Shown: positions 36,200-45,263 of the stretch, piece after piece
How positions within the stretch are numbered: position 1 is the stretch's first letter
Layout: every line of letters starts with the position of its first letter
Origin: Maribacter cobaltidurans
GTDB taxonomy: Bacteria; Bacteroidota; Bacteroidia; Flavobacteriales; Flavobacteriaceae
Length of the DNA: 64,000 nucleotides
Reading direction: 5' to 3'
NCBI RefSeq assembly: GCF_002269385.1
Contig: NZ_CP022957.1
Span: forward strand, 1,793,001 to 1,857,000
The notes under the pieces: generated by a model
Databases searched by the model: none
The model's input: the letters and a program-made list of their open reading frames with translations, nothing else
What the model was told of the DNA's origin: nothing
Position numbers and translations under genes: made by a program

Positions 36200-36883
36200 A
36201 TGCGTAGTACCGCTGTCTTAGTATTTGCCAATTCTTCCCAAGAGGAAATGCGCTATAAACCCATAAACAATGGAGAGGTACTTTTTGATTCCTTGACCCA
36301 AAGAACGCTCAAGGAAGTTGAAAAAACATCGCTGGCCTATTTTCATATAACCGAGCATCATCAAAAAGGAAATTCTTTTGGGGAACGCTTTACCAATGCC
36401 ATTAAAAGTGTTTTCGATCAGGGTTTTGAAAAAGTCATTACAGTAGGAAACGATACCCCCCATCTACAATCAGGGCACATCAAGGCTGCAGCTGAAGCAT
36501 TGATTAAGGGAAGAACGGTTATTGGTCCTTCTTTGGATGGTGGCTTTTATTTGATGGGTATTCATCAAGAAAATTTTAATCCTGATGATTTCATTGATTT
36601 ACCATGGCAAAATAGTTGCCTTTTAAGGACATTAATTGAAAACCTAGAAAAAAATAAGTGTTCATTTTATAAGCTACCCGTATTTGAGGACATCGACACT
36701 TTACATGATATCCAAAGGCTTTCCAATTATATCTCAACACTTGCTATTTCCCTAATATCAATTTTTTCCGATTGCCTAAATACAATAAACCGTACTGTCT
36801 TTTTTATAGGAACATTTTATAGTTCCATTTCCCTCCAACTGCCTTTGAACAAAGGTTCTCCAGTGTTTGTTCCAATCCGTTAA
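36200..36883 (+). CDS. DUF2064 / TIGR04282-type glycosyltransferase of the arsenosugar cluster
   Basis: This 227-aa GT-A-like nucleotidyl/glycosyl transferase belongs to the family NCBI names TIGR04282, arsenosugar biosynthesis glycosyltransferase. Family motifs: FGERFTNAIKSVFDQGFEKV, the metal-site-like GNDTPHL, GPSLDGGFYLMG and EDIDTLHD. The usual N-terminal KNP-x-GKVKTRL loop is replaced by VFANSSQEEMRYK, so the donor site may differ or be degenerate. The last 40 residues after the family core (TVFFIGTFYSSISLQLPLNK) look unrelated to it. The ATG at 36200 was chosen over the adjacent TTG. It opens the cluster, 59 bases before susC. It may place the sugar portion of the arsenosugar. Confidence 0.85.
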   Translation: MRSTAVLVFANSSQEEMRYKPINNGEVLFDSLTQRTLKEVEKTSLAYFHITEHHQKGNSFGERFTNAIKSVFDQGFEKVITVGNDTPHLQSGHIKAAAEALIKGRTVIGPSLDGGFYLMGIHQENFNPDDFIDLPWQNSCLLRTLIENLEKNKCSFYKLPVFEDIDTLHDIQRLSNYISTLAISLISIFSDCLNTINRTVFFIGTFYSSISLQLPLNKGSPVFVPIR

Positions 36884-36942
36884 ATCCTTTGGATTCCTTA
36901 CAATCCAAAATTCGACTTAAGAACTAACACAATCGCTAATAC

Positions 36943-39900
36943 ATGAAATATATTATGTTGGTTATGACCTTGTTCATGACCGCAACGGGTTTTTGCCAAA
37001 ATACGGTTTCCGGTACCGTAACGGATGCCGCTGGTAATCCCATCCCCTATGTCAATGTACTCCTATCCGGAACAAATAAAGGAACCATTACCAATGAAGA
37101 AGGAAAATTTTCGATTAATACGACCGATACCAAGGGTGTTTTGGAGTTTTCCGTTTTAGGATATCAAACGCAAAAAGTTCCCATTAATGATTTGCTCTAT
37201 ATAGAGGTCGCTTTATTGGAGTCTTCCGAGCAATTGGACGAAGTCGTCCTGACAGCTCTTGGACTAAAAAGGGAAACCAAGGAATTGGGCTATGTGGTCC
37301 AAAGTTTGGACGCACAAGGCGTTACCGAGGTGAAATCGGTCAATTTTTTGGATAACCTTACAGGTAAACTGGCAGGAGTTACAATCAGCCAAGGACCTAC
37401 AGGAGTAGGCTCCACCTCAAAAATTACCATACGGGGAGAGGCTTCCTTCTCCAATAACAATCCACTCTTCATCGTAGACGGAGTGCCCATTAACAATAAT
37501 TCGGTTTTTAACTTTACCAACGAAGCGGCTGCCGGCTTTCAGGAAATCGATTTTGGAAATGGTGCCATGGAAGTCAATCCTGATGATATTGCGGAAGTTT
37601 CGGTTTTAAAAGGGCCAAGTGCAGCGGCGCTATATGGTACAAGAGCTTCCAACGGTGTCATTGTCATTGAGACCAAAAGTGGTAGAAACAGTACAGGTCT
37701 TGGGATTAGCTATAATACTAGCTTTTTCGTGGATACTGCATTTCAATTGCCCGATTTCCAAAATGAATATGGACAGGGCAATGCGGGACAATTTGCCTTT
37801 GTAGATGGACTGGGAGGTGGTACCAACGATTTGATTTCCTACAGTTGGGGGCCGCGTTTGGACGTAGGTAATCTTATTCCTCAATTTGACAGCCCAGTTA
37901 CTCTGCCCGACGGAACCGTGGTACGAGGTGGCGACACGGCACTTTATAGTGGTCTGCCTATTACGCCCACCCCATTTGTATCCCATCCGGATAACCTAAA
38001 GGATTTTTATAGGACGGGAACTACGCTTATTAACAACATTGCTGTTGCCTCCAATTTTGAAAAAGGCAACTACCGCCTCTCCTTTACGGATTTAAGAAGT
38101 GAATCCATCATTCCAGGTGTAAATCTGGACCGGCAAACCATAAGTGCACGATTGGGCTTTAGACCGACCGAAAAATTGAGTATCAATTCTTCTATCAGCT
38201 ATATCAATTCCAAAAGTGATAACCGGCCATCAAACGGTTACGGTTCCGAAAACGTAAATTATTCCTTGGTAGGTTGGGGGCCAAGATCGCTGAACATGGA
38301 AAGCCTCAGGGATTATTGGCAACCCGGATTGGAAGGCGTTCAGCAGTATTCATTTAACTATACTTATTTTGATAATCCCTTTTTCATCATGTATGAAAAC
38401 AGGAACTCCTTTAATAGGGACAGGGTCTTTGGAAATATCTCTGCGAGTTATGATATAACGGAACATTTGACCGCTTCTATTAGATCAGGAATGGACTATT
38501 CCAGTGAACTCCGCCAATTAAGGCGAGCCTTTAGTTCCAACAGATTCCAGAATGGAGGATATGCGGAGCATGATGTTTTCTATAGGGAAATAAATACCGA
38601 TTTTCTTTTAAATTATATCAATCGTTTTAATGATGTAAGCCTCGATGTTAGTGTAGGTGGAAACCGGTTGGACCAAAAAGCATTTACTTCACAATCCCAG
38701 ACAACAAGTTTGGCCCAGCCGAGAATTTTCAGGCTTTCGAACGCGGCCTCCCCGGTAGAAGTTTTCGAGTTTGAATCGAACAAACGCATCAATAGCTTTT
38801 ATGGTTTGGTGAAACTGGGCTATAAGGATTTTCTATTTTTAGATATTACCGGCAGGAACGATTGGTCCAGTGCTTTGGCCACACCTTTTTCCGTAGACAA
38901 TACCTCATTCTTTTACCCTTCTGTCTCTTCTAGTTTTATTCTATCAGAGGTTGTAGACGTTCCACAGTTTATTTCTTTTGCAAAACTCCGTGCCAGTTGG
39001 GCCCAAGTGGGTAATGATACCAATCCTTACCAAACCACAAGTGCCTTCGTGGCTCAAACTCCATTTAATGGACAGCCCACTTTTAGCAACCAAAACACCA
39101 TTGCCAACCCCAATTTGCAACCGGAGCAGACTTCTTCTTTTGAAATTGGGGCGGATTTACGGTTTTTCGGCGATCAGTTGCATTTTGATATTTCCTATTA
39201 TAATGCCCTGACCAAAAACCAAATTATCTCCCTGCCCATAGGAATTTCTTCCGGTTATACGAAGCAAGTAGTCAATGCAGGAAGTGTTCGTTCCAAAGGG
39301 TTGGAAATTATTACCGGAATTTCTCCCGTGGTATCTGAGAGTTTTTCATGGAACAGCACCTTAAATTTTAGCACCAACAGAGCCATTGTTGAAGATTTAC
39401 CACAGGAAGACGGCCGCTTAACCCTAGCATATTCAAGAATCTATGATAGTCAAAACCAAACGGTATATCTTCAAGTGGAAGAAGGAGGTCGCGTTGGGGA
39501 TCTTTATGGTACCGGTTATTTAAAAAATGAAAATGGAGATTTTATACTTACGGATGAAGGACGGTATATTCCCAATAACGATTTACAAAAACTAGGGAAT
39601 TACAATCCCGATTTTATGTTGGGCTTTAATAACCAGTTTAAGTATAAGAACTGGAACCTTGGCTTTCTTTTGGACTGGCGACAAGGAGGAATCATTGTAT
39701 CCAGAACCAGGGCCTTGGGCAACGTAGGAGGTCAATTGGCAGAAACGTCTTTTCGTCCGGAAGCAGGTATTGTACCTGTTGGTGTGGTCAACACGGGAAC
39801 TGATGACAATCCTGTATATACCCCAAATACGGTTGCAGTATCTGCAGAGAGCTATTACAGACAGTTTTATGACCGTAACCATGAGGAAAACAACACGTAT

Positions 39901-40146
39901 GATGCGTCTTTTCTAAAGTTACGTCAGTTCTCTATTGGATATACGTTTAAGGACTTATCTGTTTTTAATCAAGATGCGCGTTTAAATGTCTCCTTGATTG
40001 GCAGAAATCTTTTTGCCCTCACTGAAAATCCGCATTTTGACCCAGAGCAACTTGCCGTACAAGGACAAGGGTTTATTGGTGGTGTTGAGGATATGTCTTA
40101 TGCCACCACACGTAGTATTGGTATTAAGGCAGGGTTTAATTTTTAA
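36943..40146 (+). CDS. SusC/RagA-type TonB-dependent outer-membrane transporter
   Basis: A 1067-aa outer-membrane importer energised by TonB. It has a signal peptide (MKYIMLVMTLFMTATGFC), then a carboxypeptidase-D-like N-terminal extension (NTVSGTVTDAAGNPIPYVNV). The plug begins with LDEVVLTALGLKRETKELGY and carries FIVDGVPINN and VLKGPSAAALYGTRASNGVI. A large barrel ends in an aromatic residue (IKAGFNF). SusC forms a lidded channel with the adjacent SusD lipoprotein (2-base gap). No glycoside hydrolase gene is near, so this is not an ordinary polysaccharide utilisation locus. Its place inside an arsenosugar cluster suggests uptake of an organoarsenical or of its sugar precursor, which is inferred from context. 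Confidence 0.95.
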   Translation: MKYIMLVMTLFMTATGFCQNTVSGTVTDAAGNPIPYVNVLLSGTNKGTITNEEGKFSINTTDTKGVLEFSVLGYQTQKVPINDLLYIEVALLESSEQLDEVVLTALGLKRETKELGYVVQSLDAQGVTEVKSVNFLDNLTGKLAGVTISQGPTGVGSTSKITIRGEASFSNNNPLFIVDGVPINNNSVFNFTNEAAAGFQEIDFGNGAMEVNPDDIAEVSVLKGPSAAALYGTRASNGVIVIETKSGRNSTGLGISYNTSFFVDTAFQLPDFQNEYGQGNAGQFAFVDGLGGGTNDLISYSWGPRLDVGNLIPQFDSPVTLPDGTVVRGGDTALYSGLPITPTPFVSHPDNLKDFYRTGTTLINNIAVASNFEKGNYRLSFTDLRSESIIPGVNLDRQTISARLGFRPTEKLSINSSISYINSKSDNRPSNGYGSENVNYSLVGWGPRSLNMESLRDYWQPGLEGVQQYSFNYTYFDNPFFIMYENRNSFNRDRVFGNISASYDITEHLTASIRSGMDYSSELRQLRRAFSSNRFQNGGYAEHDVFYREINTDFLLNYINRFNDVSLDVSVGGNRLDQKAFTSQSQTTSLAQPRIFRLSNAASPVEVFEFESNKRINSFYGLVKLGYKDFLFLDITGRNDWSSALATPFSVDNTSFFYPSVSSSFILSEVVDVPQFISFAKLRASWAQVGNDTNPYQTTSAFVAQTPFNGQPTFSNQNTIANPNLQPEQTSSFEIGADLRFFGDQLHFDISYYNALTKNQIISLPIGISSGYTKQVVNAGSVRSKGLEIITGISPVVSESFSWNSTLNFSTNRAIVEDLPQEDGRLTLAYSRIYDSQNQTVYLQVEEGGRVGDLYGTGYLKNENGDFILTDEGRYIPNNDLQKLGNYNPDFMLGFNNQFKYKNWNLGFLLDWRQGGIIVSRTRALGNVGGQLAETSFRPEAGIVPVGVVNTGTDDNPVYTPNTVAVSAESYYRQFYDRNHEENNTYDASFLKLRQFSIGYTFKDLSVFNQDARLNVSLIGRNLFALTENPHFDPEQLAVQGQGFIGGVEDMSYATTRSIGIKAGFNF

Positions 40147-40148
40147 GA

Positions 40149-41591
40149 ATGAAAACGATGAAAAAAACATATAGCTTATTACTTTTCTTGGCGATAATAA
40201 GTTGTACCCAAGATTTTGAGGATATCAACACCAATCCTAATTCCCCAGTAAGTGTACAACCCAGCCTTTTGCTGAGACAGGTCATTTATGATTATGGGGA
40301 GCAGATGTCCTATGAAGGTTTTACCGCTGGAAATTTGTTGGGACAATATACTACAGCTTTGGATTTTAACCTCTTTGATAGGCATAACTTAAAGTCTCCA
40401 CAGTTGGGAGGAAATCCATGGCCCATATTCTATGAGAACCTTCGGGACAATGAAATCATATTGAATCTCTCACAGGAAAACACTTCATTTTCAGTATATG
40501 AAGGACCAGCACGAATAATGAAAGCCTATATGGCCGCCGCATTGACCGATTTGTTTGGAGACGTTCCCTACTTTGAAGCCTTTAAAGGGAATCAAGGCAC
40601 GGTGACCCCTGTTTACGATAGTCAAGAATCCATTTATATGGCTGAAAATGGAATATTAGATAATCTTAATAAAGGGATATCGGCCATTGAATCCTATGAA
40701 GGAACCATTCCGCTCGAAGGGGATATCCTTTTTGAGGGTGACTTGGAAAGCTGGGTGCGTTTTGCCAATTCACTTAAGATCAAATACCTCATGCGAATTT
40801 CTTCAAAATTGGACGTGGCTACGGAACTGCAAGCCCTTTTTAACGAAGGAAATTATATTCAGGAGAATAGTCAAAATGCAGTGTTTGATTTTACGGATGG
40901 CGAGCCCAACAATTTTAGGCTGGCAAGATTGCGAATTGGAGATTTCAACAATTTTGTGATGTCCGAAACGATGGATGAAATTTTAACCAATCTTAATGAC
41001 CCGCGTATTTCAAAACTTTTTAGGCCCATTGCTAATAGTGATATGGGTGATGAATATAACGGACTCTTAAATGGTATCGATGCCTCTTCAACTACTATTA
41101 ACGTATCTGACTATTCCTTGGCCGGGACTATTTTTAGGGAAAATACAGGGGTCTTGGACGCCAATTTCATGACGAGTATGGAGACCCATTTTCTTTTGGC
41201 CGAGGCTGCGCAAAAGGGTTTAATCACTGGAAATGTGAATCAGCTATATGAAAGGGGGGTCAGCCAGGCTTTTGACTATTGGCAGGTAGTCCTTTCCAAT
41301 GAGTATTTAACGGGTCCAGGAGCATTGAATAACGGAAATCCTTTGGAGAATATTATCACCCAAAAGTGGATTGCCAATATGATTAATGGATATGAAGGTT
41401 GGATAGAATATAGAAGAACAGGTTACCCACAGCTAAAAACAATTTCAGCAAGTCTCAATGATGATTTAATACCCGTTAGAATGCCATATCCCGGCGAGGA
41501 AGAAGCGCTTAACAATTCTAATTACACCGAAGCTTCAGACAATACAAACGGTAACAGTATCAACGTAAACGTCTGGTGGGACGAAGAATAA
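40149..41591 (+). CDS. SusD/RagB-type surface lipoprotein
   Basis: The 480-aa substrate-capturing partner of SusC. A lipoprotein signal (SLLLFLAIISC, Cys near residue 19) is followed by the SusD-typical DFEDINTNPNSP. The helical TPR scaffold includes the Trp/Tyr-rich LTDLFGDVPYFEAFKG and WVRFANSLKIKYLMRIS, and the C-terminus carries NMINGYEGWIEYRRTGYP. It resembles the SusD-like subfamily called SusD/RagB type 2. The ligand cannot be inferred from sequence. It lies two bases after susC and seven before the symporter gene. Confidence 0.95.
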   Translation: MKTMKKTYSLLLFLAIISCTQDFEDINTNPNSPVSVQPSLLLRQVIYDYGEQMSYEGFTAGNLLGQYTTALDFNLFDRHNLKSPQLGGNPWPIFYENLRDNEIILNLSQENTSFSVYEGPARIMKAYMAAALTDLFGDVPYFEAFKGNQGTVTPVYDSQESIYMAENGILDNLNKGISAIESYEGTIPLEGDILFEGDLESWVRFANSLKIKYLMRISSKLDVATELQALFNEGNYIQENSQNAVFDFTDGEPNNFRLARLRIGDFNNFVMSETMDEILTNLNDPRISKLFRPIANSDMGDEYNGLLNGIDASSTTINVSDYSLAGTIFRENTGVLDANFMTSMETHFLLAEAAQKGLITGNVNQLYERGVSQAFDYWQVVLSNEYLTGPGALNNGNPLENIITQKWIANMINGYEGWIEYRRTGYPQLKTISASLNDDLIPVRMPYPGEEEALNNSNYTEASDNTNGNSINVNVWWDEE

Positions 41592-41598
41592 AATAAAA

Positions 41599-42939
41599 AT
41601 GAACAACATGTTATTTTGGCAATGGGGATTGATTATAGTATCTAGTTTGATACTATTTTTCTTGTCCCCTTTTGCTAAAAATACCAATCAGTTTTTTAAT
41701 GCCGTTCAAAAGAAAAAAGCTCCCAACACACTGGTATTAATGGGCAGTTTGGTTATTTCATGGATATTCGCAAAAAGCATAACCAATGCCGCAAATTTGG
41801 GGTTGGATTATGGAATCGTGGGTGGTGTTGCCTATGCGGCATATTACCTATCCTTTGCCGTAGCAGGAATTATTATTTATAAAATGCGTGTGTATGGAAA
41901 TTATAAAAGCATACACCACTTCCTCACGTCAAAATTTGGCAAAATGGCCGTACTGGTATTTTCCTTATTGATAGCTATCCGGTTATTTAATGAAGTTTGG
42001 AGTAACACCATGGTCATTGGTTCTTATTTTGGTGAAATGGGGACCAGCACCTATTATTGGAGTATTTTGGTATTTACTGTTCTCACCTTGGCCTATGTGA
42101 TTAAAGGGGGAATGAGCAGCTCCATTTTTACGGATGTAGTACAAATGGTACTATTTTCTATTCTGCTTATTGTAATTCTATATACCATTTACGGTCCAAA
42201 AACTGATTTCACGGTCAGGGAGACCTTGAATTCCGGTATTTGGTCCTTTGAAATGGGGTTAAATCTTTTATTTGCGGCGCTTATACAATCTTTCAGTTAC
42301 CCTTTTCATGATCCGGTCTTAACGGACAGAGGTTTCATCAGTAGTCCCCAAGTAACCCTAAAAAGCTTTTTGTGGGCCAGTGTAACCGGTGCTATATGCA
42401 TTGTACTGTTTAGCGTTATTGGAGTTTATGCCCAGACCCAAGGAATTGTAGGGCAAGCTGCCGTTGAGGTTGGAAAGGCCTTTGGTATTGTAACACTGTT
42501 AATCATCAATTTTATAATGATTACCTCAGCAGCCTCCACCTTGGATTCCACGTTTTCCTCGTTTTCTAAACTAATCGCGGTGGACTTGAAATTTGGCAAC
42601 ACCCTAAGTATAGGGCGTTGGTCTATGGCCTTCATTGCCGTACTTGGTACTATTCCTGTTTTTTTGGATGCCGAAATACTATCAGCGACGACCATCAGCG
42701 GAACCATGGTCATTGGGCTTACCCCTATATTCATTTTTTGGAAAGGAAAGGCACCTAAAATCAGTTTTCACTTGAGTGTTCTTTGTGGACTGATATTTGG
42801 TCTTTTCCTGGTTTTTAATTGGTTCCCAGAACAATTCATATTTACGACCGGTAAATATGCCGATTTACTTTGGATCAATGTTTGGGGAATCTCATGCTGT
42901 ACACTGTTATACCTTATACCTAAATGGCTGAAAAAATAA
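41599..42939 (+). CDS. Sodium:solute symporter (SSF/SLC5 family)
   Basis: An inner-membrane Na+-coupled importer of 446 aa with about 12 helices. SSF features: VLMGSLVISWIFAKSITNAAN in the first broken helix (split over helix 2), the YVIKGGMSSSIFTDVVQMVLF signature region and FHDPVLTDRGFIS in the central loop. It is somewhat shorter than typical members (around 500 aa). Lying between susD and the phosphatase-peroxidase fusion, it would move the compound brought in by SusCD from periplasm to cytoplasm. Its last 16 bases contain the start of the next gene, so translation is coupled. Confidence 0.92.
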   Translation: MNNMLFWQWGLIIVSSLILFFLSPFAKNTNQFFNAVQKKKAPNTLVLMGSLVISWIFAKSITNAANLGLDYGIVGGVAYAAYYLSFAVAGIIIYKMRVYGNYKSIHHFLTSKFGKMAVLVFSLLIAIRLFNEVWSNTMVIGSYFGEMGTSTYYWSILVFTVLTLAYVIKGGMSSSIFTDVVQMVLFSILLIVILYTIYGPKTDFTVRETLNSGIWSFEMGLNLLFAALIQSFSYPFHDPVLTDRGFISSPQVTLKSFLWASVTGAICIVLFSVIGVYAQTQGIVGQAAVEVGKAFGIVTLLIINFIMITSAASTLDSTFSSFSKLIAVDLKFGNTLSIGRWSMAFIAVLGTIPVFLDAEILSATTISGTMVIGLTPIFIFWKGKAPKISFHLSVLCGLIFGLFLVFNWFPEQFIFTTGKYADLLWINVWGISCCTLLYLIPKWLKK

Positions 42940-44132
42940 AACATATCGGAACAAAAAAGGGGAAACTACTCCTTTTTGGTGGTGTATACAGCAATTTACA
43001 GGCGCTGGAAAAGCTAATTTCAATAGCTAAAGAAGAAGGTATTCCTCCAGAAAATTGTATCTGTACGGGAGACATCACCGGATATTGCGCCCAACCAGAA
43101 GAAACGGTACAAGCCTTCAAAAATTGGGGGGCTTTGAGTATTGCCGGTAATGTCGAACTACAGTTGGCCAATGACAGTGAGGAATGTGGATGCGATTTTA
43201 AGGCAGGTGGACGATGCGACAGTTTCTCCAAAATGTGGTTTCCATATACAAAAATGAAGTTGTCCGAAGAATCACTCAAATGGATTGGCACTATACCCGA
43301 AAATATCAGTTTTGATTATGTCGGAAAAAAAATAACGGTAGTGCACGGTAATTATGGCAACGTATCGGAATTCATATTTAAATCCAATGGCCAAGAAAGT
43401 AAGGAAACTTGTTTTGAAGCTACTCATAGCGATGTGGTGATTGCCGGACATTGTGGGCTTCCTTTTCATCAAAACATAAAGGAAAAATTATGGGTGAATC
43501 CCGGGGTAATAGGTATGCCCGCGAATGATGGTACATCTAGGGTTTGGTATGTTCTTATGGAGGATACAGAAGAAAATCTATCCTATTCCCATAAATCCTT
43601 TGCATATGATTTCCAGGCGGCTCAACGACTTATGTACCAAAACCATTTGCCTGAGGAATATGCGGACACCTTAGCATCCGGAATATGGGATAATATGGAA
43701 ATTCTTCCGAAAATAGAGAAAATGGGGCAAGGAATACCCATTTCATTTAATATCGATTTAAATAAACAAAACATTCAATCCAAAACACAGAATAAAATGG
43801 CAGACTCTTATTATGACCCAAAAGATTTAAGAAAGTTTGGTAAAATAACCGAATGGAGCGAAGAACTGGGAACCAAGTTCTTTGATTACTATGGAAAGGT
43901 ATTTGAAGAAGGGGCCTTGAGCGCCAGGGAAAAATCCCTGATTGCCCTTGCCGTTTCCCATGTCGTAAAATGTCCTTATTGTATAGATGCCTATACCAAG
44001 GATGGCCTTCAAAAAGGAATTACCAAAGAAGAGATGATGGAAGCCGTACACGTTGGAGCAGCTATAGAAAGTGGTGCGACCCTAGTGCATGGAGTTCAAA
44101 TGATGAACAAATACAACAAACTTTCTATGTAG
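42924..44132 (+). CDS. Metallophosphoesterase-like / AhpD-like CxxC fusion protein
   Basis: Two domains in one 402-aa frame. Residues 1 to about 270 have the YfcE/UPF0025-type metallophosphoesterase layout (YSNLQALEKLISIA, CTGDITGYCAQPEE, SIAGNVELQL, TVVHGNYGN, VVIAGHCGLPF). The first metal motif DxH is replaced (GGVYSN), GNHD reads GNVE and GHTH reads GHCG, so catalysis is doubtful. Residues 292-402 form an AhpD/CMD-like domain with CPYC (Cys350, Cys353) in HVVKCPYCIDAYTKD. This corresponds to the arsenosugar-biosynthesis-associated peroxidase-like protein normally encoded alone. An ATG at 43797 exactly at the domain border could give the short form too. It starts inside the symporter gene and precedes arsS by 52 bases. 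Confidence 0.88.
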   Translation: MAEKIKHIGTKKGKLLLFGGVYSNLQALEKLISIAKEEGIPPENCICTGDITGYCAQPEETVQAFKNWGALSIAGNVELQLANDSEECGCDFKAGGRCDSFSKMWFPYTKMKLSEESLKWIGTIPENISFDYVGKKITVVHGNYGNVSEFIFKSNGQESKETCFEATHSDVVIAGHCGLPFHQNIKEKLWVNPGVIGMPANDGTSRVWYVLMEDTEENLSYSHKSFAYDFQAAQRLMYQNHLPEEYADTLASGIWDNMEILPKIEKMGQGIPISFNIDLNKQNIQSKTQNKMADSYYDPKDLRKFGKITEWSEELGTKFFDYYGKVFEEGALSAREKSLIALAVSHVVKCPYCIDAYTKDGLQKGITKEEMMEAVHVGAAIESGATLVHGVQMMNKYNKLSM

Positions 44133-44184
44133 CATTTCGTATCTACAACTATTTAAAAAATTGAATACTGAAAAATAAAAAATT

Positions 44185-45240
44185 ATGGCAACAAAGTCGT
44201 TGAAGGCGCAAGGAGATGAATTAGCAGTATCTAATAAGCAATTGGAAATTTTGAACGGAGGTATTTTTGCCGATGGGGAACTTCCCTATTTCAAGGATAA
44301 GATCAACCAAATTGGTCAATTCCCATTGCGACCAAAAAAATTAGAGGTGCTACAAATCAATGTGGGGTATATGTGTAATCAGGTCTGTGAACATTGCCAT
44401 GTGGATGCTGGGCCCGATCGTAAGGAAATCATGACCCGGGAAACCATGAAACAATGCTTGGAGGTCATTAAAAATACAGGTGCCCATACGTTGGACCTTA
44501 CGGGAGGTGCACCCGAAATGAATCCTCATTTTAGATGGTTTGTGGAAGAAGCCGCCAAAGCAGGAATCAAGGATTTTATCGTACGTTCCAATTTGACGAT
44601 TATTAGGGCCAATAAAAAATATTATGACCTGCCCGATTTCTTTAAAAAACATAATGTACATGTGATTTCTTCCATGCCACATTGGACTCGCGGAAAAACG
44701 GATAAACAACGAGGTGATGGTGTTTTTGACAAATCAATAAAGGCCCTTCAGGAATTGAACGAACGAGGTTATGGAATGCCGGACAGCGAATTGCGCTTAG
44801 ACTTGGTTTACAACCCATCTGGGGCTTACCTGCCAGGAGACCAGACCGCCATGGAAAAGGACTTTAAAAAAGCACTGAAAGAGGACTTTGGTATTCAGTT
44901 CCATAATTTATTCGCCATCACCAATCTTCCCATTGCCCGATTTTTGGATTATTTGATCGCTTCCGAAAACTACGAGGACTATATGTATGCCCTTGTGGAA
45001 GCTTATAATCCCGCTGCGGTGGCCAATGTTATGTGTACCAATACGATTTCCGTGAGTTGGGACGGATGGTTATATGATTGCGATTTCAATCAAATGCTGG
45101 ATTTGAAGGTTGCCAGTAAAGTAAAACATATTAAAGACTACAATGAGGATATCCTAAACGATAGAAACATTATTATTTCCCAACACTGCTATGGCTGCAC
45201 TGCAGGTGCCGGCAGTAGTTGTCAGGGTACTGTGGCATAA
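44185..45240 (+). CDS. arsS: Arsenosugar biosynthesis radical SAM enzyme ArsS
   Basis: ArsS transfers the 5'-deoxyadenosyl group of SAM to dimethylarsinite, giving dimethylarsinoyl-deoxyadenosine, the precursor of arsenosugars (established for the Synechocystis enzyme, as I recall). The 351-aa protein has the canonical CxxxCxxC cluster motif at Cys64, Cys68 and Cys71 (GYMCNQVCEHCHVDAGP), a GGE-like LTGGAPEMNPHF and SNLTII. A Cys-rich DUF3641-type C-terminus follows (SWDGWLYDCDFNQML; Cys335, Cys338 and Cys346 near the end, CYGCTAGAGSSCQG). It lies 23 bases upstream of arsM. Family assignment is firm. Confidence 0.95.
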   Translation: MATKSLKAQGDELAVSNKQLEILNGGIFADGELPYFKDKINQIGQFPLRPKKLEVLQINVGYMCNQVCEHCHVDAGPDRKEIMTRETMKQCLEVIKNTGAHTLDLTGGAPEMNPHFRWFVEEAAKAGIKDFIVRSNLTIIRANKKYYDLPDFFKKHNVHVISSMPHWTRGKTDKQRGDGVFDKSIKALQELNERGYGMPDSELRLDLVYNPSGAYLPGDQTAMEKDFKKALKEDFGIQFHNLFAITNLPIARFLDYLIASENYEDYMYALVEAYNPAAVANVMCTNTISVSWDGWLYDCDFNQMLDLKVASKVKHIKDYNEDILNDRNIIISQHCYGCTAGAGSSCQGTVA

Positions 45241-45263
45241 ATCTAATTATTTAAAAAAAACAA

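Noticed and set aside
36943..41591. Ordinary polysaccharide utilisation locus based on the SusCD pair
   Set aside because: No glycoside hydrolase, polysaccharide lyase, sulfatase or hybrid two-component regulator is nearby; the flanking genes are arsenosugar-type.
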